In this document: in pieces, positions 38,154 to 46,815 of the stretch
Layout of the letters: each line of letters begins with the position of its first letter
How positions within the stretch are numbered: position 1 is the first letter of the stretch
Source of the DNA: Agromyces salentinus
GTDB lineage: Bacteria > Actinomycetota > Actinomycetes > Actinomycetales > Microbacteriaceae
Assembly (NCBI RefSeq): GCF_009749395.1
Contig: NZ_WBIR01000020.1
Location: 1-64,000 of the forward strand
DNA: 64,000 bases
Direction of reading: 5' to 3'
Made by a program: the position numbers and the translations under genes
Notes under the pieces: model-generated
Told to the model about the DNA's origin: nothing
The model's input: only the letters and a program-made list of their open reading frames with translations
The model's database searches: none

Positions 38154-39038
38154 GTGAACCGCGTCCTCGGCGACCCGCGCGCCATCCTCGTCCTCCTGGG
38201 CCCCGCCCTGCTCGTCTACACGCTCGTGATGCTCGTGCCGATCTTCTGGTCGCTCGGCTACACGGTGTTCGAAGGCAACCCGATCACGGGCTTCGAGTTC
38301 GTCGGCCTCGACAACTTCGTCGCGCTGGCCAACGACCCGAAGATCGCCGACGCGCTCGTGTTCACCCTCAAGTACGCCGTCGTGCTGACCATCGCCCAGG
38401 TCGGCTTCGGCTACCTCCTCGCCCTGATCTACGTGTTCTGGCTCCGCAAGGCGTCGAGCCTCGTCCGAACCCTCGCGTTCTTCCCGGTCGTGCTGCCGAC
38501 CGTCGCGGTCGCCCTGCTCTTCCAGGAGCTCTTCAAGATCGCCCCGGTCAACGGCCTCGTGAACGACCTGCTGAACCTCGCCGGCATCCCCTCGGTCGAC
38601 TGGTTCGCCTCGCCGGACACCGCGTTCCTCGTCCTCATCCTCATGGACCTCTGGCGCTCGATGGGCTTCTACGCCGTGCTGCTGTACGCCGGCCTCGTCG
38701 ACATCCCCGACGACCTGTTCGAGTCCGCGCGGCTCGACGGGGCATCCGGCTGGCGGCTCGTGCGGCACATCGTGATCCCGCTCTCGCTGCCCGTGCTGCT
38801 CTCCTCGATCATCTTCAGCGTCAACGGCACCCTGAAGGTCTTCGACTCGGTGCTCGCGCTGACCGGCGGCGGGCCCGGCAATACGACCACCCCGCTGACG
38901 CTGTACATGTACCAGACCTCGTTCACCTACGGCGAGTACGGGTACGGGAGCTCGATCGCCCTGCTGCTGACGATCATCTGCCTGCTCGTCACGATCTTCA
39001 TCTTCCGTTCCTCGCGCCGCGATCTGACCAAGGGCTGA
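38154..39038 (+). CDS. sugar ABC transporter permease (MalF-type)
   Basis: This 294-aa inner-membrane permease has six predicted helices (for example ILVLLGPALLVYTLVMLVPI and TIICLLVTIFIFR). The ATPase-contact EAA loop is LFESARLDGASGWRLVRHIVIPL. It pairs with the permease that begins four bases after its stop. GTG start, with GAAAG upstream. Confidence 0.93.
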   Translation: MNRVLGDPRAILVLLGPALLVYTLVMLVPIFWSLGYTVFEGNPITGFEFVGLDNFVALANDPKIADALVFTLKYAVVLTIAQVGFGYLLALIYVFWLRKASSLVRTLAFFPVVLPTVAVALLFQELFKIAPVNGLVNDLLNLAGIPSVDWFASPDTAFLVLILMDLWRSMGFYAVLLYAGLVDIPDDLFESARLDGASGWRLVRHIVIPLSLPVLLSSIIFSVNGTLKVFDSVLALTGGGPGNTTTPLTLYMYQTSFTYGEYGYGSSIALLLTIICLLVTIFIFRSSRRDLTKG

Positions 39039-39041
39039 ACC

Positions 39042-39908
39042 ATGACCGCCACCTTCACCGATCGCTCGCCCCGCCTCATCCGCTTCGCGCGGCGCGTGCC
39101 CGTCTGGATCATCATCGGCCTCCTGCTGGTCGTCGTGGTCTACCCGCTCTTCTGGCTCCTCACCGGCTCGCTGAAGACGCAGGAGGAGTTCCTCAACAAC
39201 CCGACGTGGGCGCTGCCGGAGGACTGGACCAACTTCAGCAACTACGTCGAGGCGTGGACCACCGGCAACCTCGACGTGTACATCCGCAACAGCATCCTCG
39301 CGGTCGTGCCCGCGCTGTTCTTCACCATCGTGTTCGGCGTGGCCGCCGGCTTCGCGCTCGAGGTGATGGTCTGGAAGGGCCGCGGACCGGTGCTGCTCGC
39401 GTTCCTCGCGGGCATCATGATCCCGGGCCAGATGATCCTGCTCCCGCTGTTCACGATCTACTTCCGGGCGGGCCTCACCGGCTCGCTCTGGCCGCTCATC
39501 ATCACGTACACGGCCATCGGGCTGCCGCTCACGGTCTTCATGATGGCGACCTACTTCCGCAGCGTGCCGCGCGAGGTCTTCGAGGCCGCGACCCTCGACG
39601 GGGCCAACATCTTCCGGATGTTCTGGACCATCGGCTTCCCGCTCGTGCGCAACGCGATCTTCACCGTCGCGCTCGTGCAGTTCTTCTTCATCTGGAACGA
39701 CCTGCTCATCGCGCTCACGTTCACGACGCGCGACGACCTCCGCACCATCCAGGTGGGCCTGCTGAACTTCACCGGCCAGTTCGGGCAGGTCCAGTACGGG
39801 CCGACGTTCGCGGCCATCGCGGTCAACGTCATCGGCACCCTCGCCATCTACCTCTTCCTGAACCAGCGCGTGATGAAGGGCCTCACGGCCGGCTCGGTGA
39901 AGGGATGA
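39042..39908 (+). CDS. sugar ABC transporter permease (MalG-type)
   Basis: This 288-aa permease has a first membrane helix VWIIIGLLLVVVVYPLFWLL, the EAA loop VFEAATLDGANIFRMFWTIGFPL, and the usual YLFLNQRVMKGLTAGSVKG ending. The stop overlaps the rhamnosidase start (ATGA), which shows that import and hydrolysis genes are co-translated. Confidence 0.94.
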   Translation: MTATFTDRSPRLIRFARRVPVWIIIGLLLVVVVYPLFWLLTGSLKTQEEFLNNPTWALPEDWTNFSNYVEAWTTGNLDVYIRNSILAVVPALFFTIVFGVAAGFALEVMVWKGRGPVLLAFLAGIMIPGQMILLPLFTIYFRAGLTGSLWPLIITYTAIGLPLTVFMMATYFRSVPREVFEAATLDGANIFRMFWTIGFPLVRNAIFTVALVQFFFIWNDLLIALTFTTRDDLRTIQVGLLNFTGQFGQVQYGPTFAAIAVNVIGTLAIYLFLNQRVMKGLTAGSVKG

Positions 39909-42556
39909 CCCGCGTCGACCGGCTGCGCGTCGAGCACGCCGCGCAGGCCCTCGGCATCGGCGTCGCGACGCCGCGGCTGAGCTGGATCGTCGAGGGCGGA
40001 CGCGAGCAGCGCGCCTACGACCTCGAGGTCCGTTTCGCCGGGGCGGATGACGCGACCATCGTCTCCGTGGAATCGGGGGACTCGCTCCACCGGCCGTGGC
40101 CGGCGCGCCCGCTCCGGTCTCGGGAGGCGGCGGTCGTGCGGGTCAGAGCCCACCTCGTCGGCGTGGACGCCCCGACCGCGTGGAGCGAGCCCGTGCACGT
40201 CGAGGCGGGCCTGCTCGACCCGTCCGACTGGACCGTCGACTGGGTGTCCCCGTCGCTCGAGGCGCCGCACGAGGGTGCGCGTCCGGCGACGCTCCTGCGG
40301 GCCGAGTTCGACGTGACGGGCACGATTCGCCGCGCACGTGCCTACGTCACCGCGCATGGCGTGTACGACCTCGAGGTGAACGGCTCGGCGGCATCCGACG
40401 AGGTGCTCGCGCCGGGCTGGTCGAGCTATCGCCATCGTCTCCGCTACCGGACCCTCGACGTCACCGAGGCCCTCACGGGGGGGCGGAACGCGATCGGCGC
40501 CTGGCTCGCCGACGGCTGGTACCGCGGACGCCTCGGCTTCAACGGCGGCCTCTGGGACAACTACGGCACGGATGTCGCGCTCCTGCTCCAGCTCGAGGTC
40601 GAGGACGACCTGGGGGCGCGTGTGGTGCCGCTGCACTGGACGCACGCGCCGGCGCCGATCGTCGCGACCGGGCTGTACGAAGGGGAGCGCCACGATGCCC
40701 GGCTCGAGCAGGCCGGCTGGTCGAGGCCGGGGTTCGATGCCGCGGCATGGGACGTGCCGGACATCCTGCCGCGGACGCAGTTCACCGCCGAACTCGAATC
40801 GCCGACGGGACCGCCCGTGCGGGTGATCGAGGCGATCGCGCCGGTCACGGCCGAGCGGCGGGACGACGGCAGGCTGCTCCTCGACTTCGGCCAGAACATC
40901 GCCGGGAAGCTGCGGATCACCGTCGCGGGGGTACCGGGGGAGACGCTCACGATCCGCCACGCCGAGGTGCTCGACGATGGCGAGCTCGCGCTCCGGCCGT
41001 TGCGGACGGCGACGGCGGAGGACGAGTTCACCTTCGCGACCGACCGGCCGATCACGTGGACCCCGCGCTTCACGCTGCACGGGTTCCGCTACGCGGAGAT
41101 CAGCGGATGGCCGGCAGGTGCCGGCGCGGACGGCATCGAGGCGCTCGTCGTGCACTCCGACATGCGCAGGACCGGATGGTTCGAGACCGATCATCCGCTC
41201 CTCGACCGGTTCCACGAGAACGTGGTCTGGAGCATGCGCGACAACTTCGTCGACCTGCCCACCGACTGCCCGCAGCGCGACGAGCGACTCGGCTGGAGCG
41301 GGGACATCCAGGTGTTCGCGCCGACGGCGGCGCACCTGTTCGACGCGACCGGCGTGCTCGAGAACTGGCTCCGCGACCTCGCGGCCGAGCAGCGCGCGAC
41401 CGGCTCGGTGCTGAACTTCCACCCCTGGATCGATTGCGGGTTCCCAGCCGACCCGGCGGCGGCGTGGGGGGATGCCGCCGTGATCGTGCCGTGGACGCTC
41501 TACCGCCGCACCGGCGACCTCGACCTCCTGCGCACCCACTTCGACAGCATGCGGGCGTGGGTCGACCAGGTCTTCGCCCTGACGCACGAGACGGGCCACT
41601 GGAACGAGGGCTTCCAGCTCGGCGACTGGCTCGACCCGGCCGCGCCGCCCGAGCGCCCCGGCGATTCGCGGACGGATGCCACGCTGGTCGCCACGGCATA
41701 TCACGCCCGCACCGCGAGGCTCGTGCTCGCGGCGGCGGAGCTGCTGGACGACACCGAGGCGGTCGCGAGGTACGCGCGCATCGCGGACCTCGCGGAGGCC
41801 GCGTTCCGGACCAACTACGTCGCCCCGGCGGGCCGCGTCGTGAGCGATACCGTCACGGCGCTCTCCGTCGCGATCGCGTTCGGGCTGCTCGAGGGCGACC
41901 AGATGCGCGAGGCGGGCGATCGGCTCGCCGAACTCGTCGCCGAGGGCGACCACCTGATCGCGACGGGCTTCGTCGGAACGCCGATCGTCTGCGACGCGCT
42001 CGCCGCGACCGGGCACCTCGACGACGCGTACCACCTGCTCCTGCGCACCGAGGCGCCGTCGTGGCTCTACGCCGTGACGATGGGCGCGACCACGGTCTGG
42101 GAGCGATGGGACAGCATGCTGCCCGACGGCAGCATCAACCCCGGGGAGATGACCTCGTTCAACCACTATGCGCTCGGCGCCGTCGCGGACTTCCTGCACC
42201 GGGTCGTCGGCGGCCTCGCCGAACTCGAACCCGGGTACCGGCGCGTGCGCATCGCGCCGCGACCGGGCGGAGGCCTCGGGCACGCGGCCGTCCGCCACGA
42301 CAGCCCGTTCGGGACGATCTCGTGCGACTGGATCCGCGAGGGCGGCCGCATGTGCGTCGACGTCGTGATCCCGGCCGGGGTCACGGCCGAGATCTCGATG
42401 CCCGACGGCCGCGACCGGGTCGAGGTCGTCGGCGCCGGTGCGCACCGCTTCGAGTTCGACCATCGCGCTGCGGACCTCGACCCGCCGCGCCCGCGCCGAT
42501 GGAACATCCACAACCCCGAGGAGCGGGCGCAGATGATCCTGGAGGGCGCGGAATGA
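39905..42556 (+). CDS. alpha-L-rhamnosidase, GH78
   Basis: The enzyme (883 aa) removes terminal alpha-L-rhamnose from glycosides. Beta-sandwich domains occupy the first ~430 residues (including the bacterial rhamnosidase N-terminal type: RARAYVTAHGVYDLEVNGSA). The (alpha/alpha)6 catalytic domain follows with the conserved FVDLPTDCPQRDERLGWSGD block containing catalytic Asp/Glu residues. A small C-terminal beta domain (GTISCDWIREGGRMCVDVVI) ends it. No signal peptide is seen, so the substrate is probably imported intact by the adjacent transporter and cut in the cytosol. Confidence 0.94.
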   Translation: MTRVDRLRVEHAAQALGIGVATPRLSWIVEGGREQRAYDLEVRFAGADDATIVSVESGDSLHRPWPARPLRSREAAVVRVRAHLVGVDAPTAWSEPVHVEAGLLDPSDWTVDWVSPSLEAPHEGARPATLLRAEFDVTGTIRRARAYVTAHGVYDLEVNGSAASDEVLAPGWSSYRHRLRYRTLDVTEALTGGRNAIGAWLADGWYRGRLGFNGGLWDNYGTDVALLLQLEVEDDLGARVVPLHWTHAPAPIVATGLYEGERHDARLEQAGWSRPGFDAAAWDVPDILPRTQFTAELESPTGPPVRVIEAIAPVTAERRDDGRLLLDFGQNIAGKLRITVAGVPGETLTIRHAEVLDDGELALRPLRTATAEDEFTFATDRPITWTPRFTLHGFRYAEISGWPAGAGADGIEALVVHSDMRRTGWFETDHPLLDRFHENVVWSMRDNFVDLPTDCPQRDERLGWSGDIQVFAPTAAHLFDATGVLENWLRDLAAEQRATGSVLNFHPWIDCGFPADPAAAWGDAAVIVPWTLYRRTGDLDLLRTHFDSMRAWVDQVFALTHETGHWNEGFQLGDWLDPAAPPERPGDSRTDATLVATAYHARTARLVLAAAELLDDTEAVARYARIADLAEAAFRTNYVAPAGRVVSDTVTALSVAIAFGLLEGDQMREAGDRLAELVAEGDHLIATGFVGTPIVCDALAATGHLDDAYHLLLRTEAPSWLYAVTMGATTVWERWDSMLPDGSINPGEMTSFNHYALGAVADFLHRVVGGLAELEPGYRRVRIAPRPGGGLGHAAVRHDSPFGTISCDWIREGGRMCVDVVIPAGVTAEISMPDGRDRVEVVGAGAHRFEFDHRAADLDPPRPRRWNIHNPEERAQMILEGAE

Positions 42557-44832
42557 GCGCGGGCACCGAGCACACGGCCGGCGAGCTCGCCGCCGGACTC
42601 CCGCTCGAGGAGGCGGCGAGCCTGCTCTCGGGTGCGGACTTCGCGTCGACGACGGCGTTGCCGGAACGCGGCATCCGGGGCGTGACCATGACGGACGGCT
42701 CGAACGGCCTCGCGATGAACCTGTCCGATTGGTCGGGCAAGGTGCCGGCGACCTGCTTCCCGACGTCGTCGGCGATGGCCGCGACCTGGGATCCGGAGCT
42801 CGTCGAGCGGGTCGCTGGCGCGATCGCCGACGAGGCTCGTGCCGCGGGCGCAGACGTCCTGCTCAGCCCGGGCATCAACCTCAAGCGCTCGCCGCTCGGT
42901 GGCCGAAACTTCGAGTACCTCTCGGAGGACCCGCTGCTCACCGCGCGCATGGCGACGGCCTTCGTCCGCGGCGTGCAGGGTGCGGGCGTCGGGGCGTGCG
43001 TCAAGCACTTCGCCGTGAACAACCAGGAGACCGACCGGATGCGCGTGAGCGCCGAGGTCTCCGAGCGCGCGCTGCGCGAGCTCTACCTCGCCGCATTCGA
43101 GGCCGTCGTCACCGAGGCGAAGCCGTGGCTCGTCATGGCCTCCTACAACCGGGTCAACGGGACGTACGTGACCGAGGACGAGCGACTGCTCACCGGCGTC
43201 CTGCGGGAGGAGTGGGGCTTCGACGGCGTCGTCGTCTCGGACTGGGGCGCGGTCGAGGACCGGGTGCGCGCCGTCGGGGCGGGGCTCGACCTCGAGATGC
43301 CGTCGACCTCCGGGGCCTCCGACGCGCAGGTGGTCGCCGCCGTGCGCTCGGGGGCGCTCGACGACGCGGTCGTCCGCCGGTCCGCGGCCAGGGTCGTCGA
43401 GCTCGCTCGCCGGGTGGAGCGGCGTCCGGCCGCGCGACCCGTCGACCGGGTCGCCGCGGCCGAGCTCGCCGTGGAGGCCGCCCGTGCGGCGGCGGTGCTC
43501 CTCAGGAACGAACGGAGCGTGCTGCCGGTGGCAGCCACCACCCGCCTCGCCGTGCTCGGGTCCCTCGCCCTCGAACCCCGCATCCAGGGCGGCGGCAGCG
43601 CCGGCGTGAACGCCCCGCCGGCCGGATCCCTCGTCGACGAGCTGCGACGCCACGTCGGCGCCGTGGACCATGCGCCGGGCTACCACCCGGACGCGGTGAC
43701 GACGACCGACGAGCTCCTCGATGCCGCGGTGCGCGTCGCCGCGGCATCCGAGGTCGCGGTCGTCGTCGTGGGCCTGCCCGAGAGCGCCGAGTCGGAGGGC
43801 TACGACCGCGCGACGATCGACCTGCCGGAGGCGCAGCTGCGCCTGCTCAGCCGCGTCGCGCTCGTCGCCCCCAGCACGGTCGTCGTCGTGATCGCGGGCG
43901 GCGTGGTGAGCCTCGAACCGTGGCGGCCGTCGGTCGATGCGATCCTCCTCGCGGGGCTCGCCGGCCAAGGGGTCTCGGTGGCGCTCGCCGACCTGCTCGT
44001 CGGGGCGGCGTCGCCGTCGGGCCGGCTCGCGGAGACGATGCCGCTGGCGCTCGGCGACTCGCCGAGCTTCCTGAGCTTCCCCGGCGAGGGTGGCCGCAGC
44101 ATCTACGGCGAGGGCGTCTTCGTCGGGTACCGGGGCCACGACGCCGCCGGCGGCGCGGTCGCCTACCCCTTCGGGCACGGCCTCGCGTACACCTCCTTCG
44201 AGTTCGAGGACGGCGTCGTCGAACCCGTCGGCGATGGGTGGACGGCGAGTGCCACCGTGCGGAACACGGGCTCCCGACCCGGTCGCGCCGTCGTGCAGGT
44301 CTACGTCGCGCCGCCGGATGCCCCGGTCCGCCGCCCCGAGCGGACCCTCGCCGGGTTCGCGGGGATCGAACTCGAGCCCGATGAGTCTGGCCGGGTCTCC
44401 ATCGCGGTCGGGCGGCGTTCGGTCCAGCGTTGGGACGAGGCGAGCGGGCGATGGGTCGTCGACGGGGGTTCGCACGACTTCGCCTTCGCGGCCTCCTCGC
44501 GGGACCTGCGGCTCAGCGTTCCCGTCGAGATCGCCGGTACTCCGGCCGACCTGCCGCTCACCCGCGATTCGACGCTCGTCGAGTGGCTCGAGCATCCCGT
44601 TGCCGGGGAGCTGCTGCTCGAGGAGCTCCGCGACGCCGACCGGACGGGCGCCACGCTCGGCATGCTGACGAATCCCACCGCGGTGCTCATGATCGGCGGG
44701 ATGCCGATCCACCGGCTCGCCGTCGACGCCGGCAATGCGCTCAGCGAGGAGCTGCTCGAACGCGTTCGGGTGCGTTCGCTCGCCGGTTCGCCGGAGCGGC
44801 GAGGAACTGCATCGACTCCTGCGATGAGTTGA
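42553..44832 (+). CDS. beta-glycosidase, GH3
   Basis: The GH3 enzyme has 759 aa. The N-terminal barrel contains substrate-binding KHFAVNNQETDR and the nucleophile Asp in GFDGVVVSDWGAV. A second alpha/beta domain (AAVLLRNERSVLPVAATTRL) and a fibronectin-like C-terminal domain follow (ASATVRNTGSRPGRAVVQVY). It overlaps the rhamnosidase stop (ATGA) and has no signal peptide. It probably removes glucose (or another beta-linked sugar) after derhamnosylation. The last 92 bases overlap the convergent iclR gene. Confidence 0.93.
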   Translation: MSAGTEHTAGELAAGLPLEEAASLLSGADFASTTALPERGIRGVTMTDGSNGLAMNLSDWSGKVPATCFPTSSAMAATWDPELVERVAGAIADEARAAGADVLLSPGINLKRSPLGGRNFEYLSEDPLLTARMATAFVRGVQGAGVGACVKHFAVNNQETDRMRVSAEVSERALRELYLAAFEAVVTEAKPWLVMASYNRVNGTYVTEDERLLTGVLREEWGFDGVVVSDWGAVEDRVRAVGAGLDLEMPSTSGASDAQVVAAVRSGALDDAVVRRSAARVVELARRVERRPAARPVDRVAAAELAVEAARAAAVLLRNERSVLPVAATTRLAVLGSLALEPRIQGGGSAGVNAPPAGSLVDELRRHVGAVDHAPGYHPDAVTTTDELLDAAVRVAAASEVAVVVVGLPESAESEGYDRATIDLPEAQLRLLSRVALVAPSTVVVVIAGGVVSLEPWRPSVDAILLAGLAGQGVSVALADLLVGAASPSGRLAETMPLALGDSPSFLSFPGEGGRSIYGEGVFVGYRGHDAAGGAVAYPFGHGLAYTSFEFEDGVVEPVGDGWTASATVRNTGSRPGRAVVQVYVAPPDAPVRRPERTLAGFAGIELEPDESGRVSIAVGRRSVQRWDEASGRWVVDGGSHDFAFAASSRDLRLSVPVEIAGTPADLPLTRDSTLVEWLEHPVAGELLLEELRDADRTGATLGMLTNPTAVLMIGGMPIHRLAVDAGNALSEELLERVRVRSLAGSPERRGTASTPAMS

Positions 44833-45637
44833 CGAGCGTCCGGTAGCGACCGCCGGGACTCGCCTCGGGGTGGCTCTGCGGCAGCGCAGCCGACCGCAGG
44901 GCCCCCGAGATCCCCGCGGCGGTGGAGCGAAGTGCGTCGACCAGCGGCATCCATGGGTCCTCGTCGTTGGGCACGACGGCGCCGACCGACGCGACGGTCT
45001 CGCCCGCGGCGCCCGTGATCGGCACCGCGATGCCGCGGGCGCTCGGGTGGATGTACCCGTCGGCGACGGCGAAGCCCTGCGCGCGAACGCGGTGGAGCTC
45101 GCGACGGAGCTCCGCGGCATCCGCGATGGTGGCGTCGGTGATCGAACGCAGCGGGCCGGCGAGCACCTCGTCGCGCGTCGCGGCGTCGGCATCGGCGAGG
45201 AGCACGAGCCCCGCGGCCGAGGCATGCAGTGGAAGTCGCCCGCCGATGATCGTCGCGTTCACGACCGCGTCACGGCTGCTGAGCCGCTCGAGGAAGAGCA
45301 CGTCGCCGCCGCTCAGGATGCCGAGCTGCACGTGCTGGCCGAGCAGGGCGTGCACCTCCTGGAGGTGGGGCATCGCGATCTCCCGCAGCCCGAGCGCACC
45401 GGGGGTGCGGCAGGCCAGCTCCCAGAGCCGCACCCCGAGGCGGTAGGTGCGGTCGGTGCCGCGCTCGACGAGGCCCTGTTCCGCGAGGTCGGCGAGCAGG
45501 GCGTGCGCGGTGCCCACCGGCAGACCGCTGCGACGCGCGAGCTCGGACAGGGTGAGGAACGGGGCGTCGACCGTGAAGGCGTCGAGCAGTTGCAGCTGAC
45601 GACTCAGCGTCGATCGACCCGCGGATGCGCGCGCCAT
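44741..45637 (-). CDS. IclR family transcriptional regulator
   Basis: The regulator has 298 aa. The winged helix is LTLSELARRSGLPVGTAHAL and LADLAEQGLVERGTDRTYRLG, and the effector domain contains GGRLPLHASAAGLVLLADAD and IAVPITGAAGETVASVGAVV. GAGGAGG upstream fixes ATG 45637; an ATG 18 bases earlier is less well placed. The 3' end overlaps the GH3 gene tail to tail. It is divergent from the reductase/P450 genes across a gap holding a perfect IclR-like palindrome, so it probably controls them in response to an aromatic effector. Confidence 0.9.
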   Translation of the reverse strand: MARASAGRSTLSRQLQLLDAFTVDAPFLTLSELARRSGLPVGTAHALLADLAEQGLVERGTDRTYRLGVRLWELACRTPGALGLREIAMPHLQEVHALLGQHVQLGILSGGDVLFLERLSSRDAVVNATIIGGRLPLHASAAGLVLLADADAATRDEVLAGPLRSITDATIADAAELRRELHRVRAQGFAVADGYIHPSARGIAVPITGAAGETVASVGAVVPNDEDPWMPLVDALRSTAAGISGALRSAALPQSHPEASPGGRYRTLVNSSQESMQFLAAPANRRANAPERVRAAPR

Positions 45638-45673
45638 GGGCGACCTCCTCTCCACGCCCGAGCCTAGCCGAGC

Positions 45674-45688
45674 TTCGAATCATTCGAA
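45674..45688. promoter_or_regulatory. palindromic operator TTCGAATCATTCGAA
   Basis: Two perfect 7-base arms surround a single central C. The site lies between iclR and the reductase gene. On the minus strand TAGGCT (45666 to 45661) is a possible -10 box for iclR; on the plus strand TACGGT (45718-45723) is a possible -10 box for the reductase. The size and symmetry fit an IclR-family operator. Confidence 0.65.
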
Positions 45689-45763
45689 ATCTCCGACTGC
45701 AGGCGAGTGCGCCCGCCTACGGTATGCCTACCGATGGTCGACGACGACAGGAAGGCGGGGCAG

Positions 45764-46732
45764 ATGCCGAGTCAGACCGGGACCGATGTGCTGGCCGTTG
45801 CCTCCAAGACGCGGGCCGCGGACGGGGTCGTCTCCCTCGTCTTGCGCCGACCCGACGGCGGTCGTCTTCCCGATTGGACGCCGGGGGCGCACCTCGACCT
45901 GGTGCTGCCCGACGGGTCCACGCGGCAGTACTCGCTGCACGGCGACCCGCGCGAACCTGACGCGTATCGCATCGCGGTCCTCCGAGAGCCCGAGGGCCGA
46001 GGGGGCTCCCGCTTCATCCATCACGAGCTTCGCCAGGGCGACTTCGTCGGGTTCGGCGGCCCGCGGAACACCTTCCGCCTGACCCCCGCACCGTCGTTCG
46101 CCTTCATCGCCGGTGGCATCGGCATCACCCCGATGCTCCCGATGCTCCGCGCTGCCGACCTGCTCGGCGCCGACTGGCGCCTGCTCTACCTCGGCCGCTC
46201 GCGGTCGAGCATGGCCTTCCTCGAGGAGCTCGAAGTCCATGGCGACAGGATCACGGTCGGCGTCTCCGACGAGCATGGGCCCACCGACATCCGCTCCTGG
46301 CTCGAGTCCGGGCCGGCTGCCGCGTCGCCGGCGGACACGAAGCTCTACGCCTGCGGGCCGATGCGTCTCATCGACGCGGTCTCCGAACTCGCGGCCGACC
46401 GTCGGCCGGGCTGGACCAGGGTCGAGCGCTTCGCGGCGGTCGACCGCGCCGAACCCGTGCGGACGACCCCGTTCGAGGTCGAGGTCGCCGGCACTGGGCG
46501 AAGCATCCGGGTCGCGCCGGGAGTGCCGGTCGTCGAGGCACTGCGGAGCGCCGGCTTCGACCTGCTCACCTCGTGCTCCCGCGGCGTCTGCGGTACCTGC
46601 GAGACCCGCGTGGTCGAGGGAGTGCCCGACCATCGCGACTCGATCCTCGACGACGCCGAGCGGGCTGACGGCACCTGCTTCTTCCCGTGCGTCTCGCGGG
46701 CGAAGAGCGACCGGCTCGTGATCTCCCTCTGA
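45764..46732 (+). CDS. VanB/phthalate dioxygenase reductase-type oxidoreductase
   Basis: The protein has 322 aa with the domain order flavin (FMN)-NAD(P)H-[2Fe-2S]. The flavin motif is RQYSLHGD at 54-61, the pyridine nucleotide loop is FAFIAGGIGITPMLPML, and the plant-type ferredoxin domain at the C terminus has CSRGVCGTCETRV with the fourth Cys in CFFPC. AGGAAGG precedes ATG 45764; earlier in-frame starts have poorer sites. It sits directly before a cytochrome P450 that lacks any other redox partner here, so it is probably that enzyme's electron donor. Confidence 0.92.
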   Translation: MPSQTGTDVLAVASKTRAADGVVSLVLRRPDGGRLPDWTPGAHLDLVLPDGSTRQYSLHGDPREPDAYRIAVLREPEGRGGSRFIHHELRQGDFVGFGGPRNTFRLTPAPSFAFIAGGIGITPMLPMLRAADLLGADWRLLYLGRSRSSMAFLEELEVHGDRITVGVSDEHGPTDIRSWLESGPAAASPADTKLYACGPMRLIDAVSELAADRRPGWTRVERFAAVDRAEPVRTTPFEVEVAGTGRSIRVAPGVPVVEALRSAGFDLLTSCSRGVCGTCETRVVEGVPDHRDSILDDAERADGTCFFPCVSRAKSDRLVISL

Positions 46733-46815
46733 TTCCGCTCCGAACCCTCGCCCGACGCGGCCTGCCCACCGACGCCGCCCCACCCCGACCCCCCGTCTCG
46801 ACGAAGAGAGCCCTC

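Noticed and set aside
39848..42511. 887-residue open frame opposite the GH78 gene
   Set aside because: The forward strand encodes a complete GH78 enzyme with ATGA junctions on both sides. The reverse frame lacks any recognisable domain.
42166..45225. 1,019-residue open frame opposite the GH3 gene
   Set aside because: It is a shadow of the GH3 gene: the translation is Arg-rich and has no family pattern.
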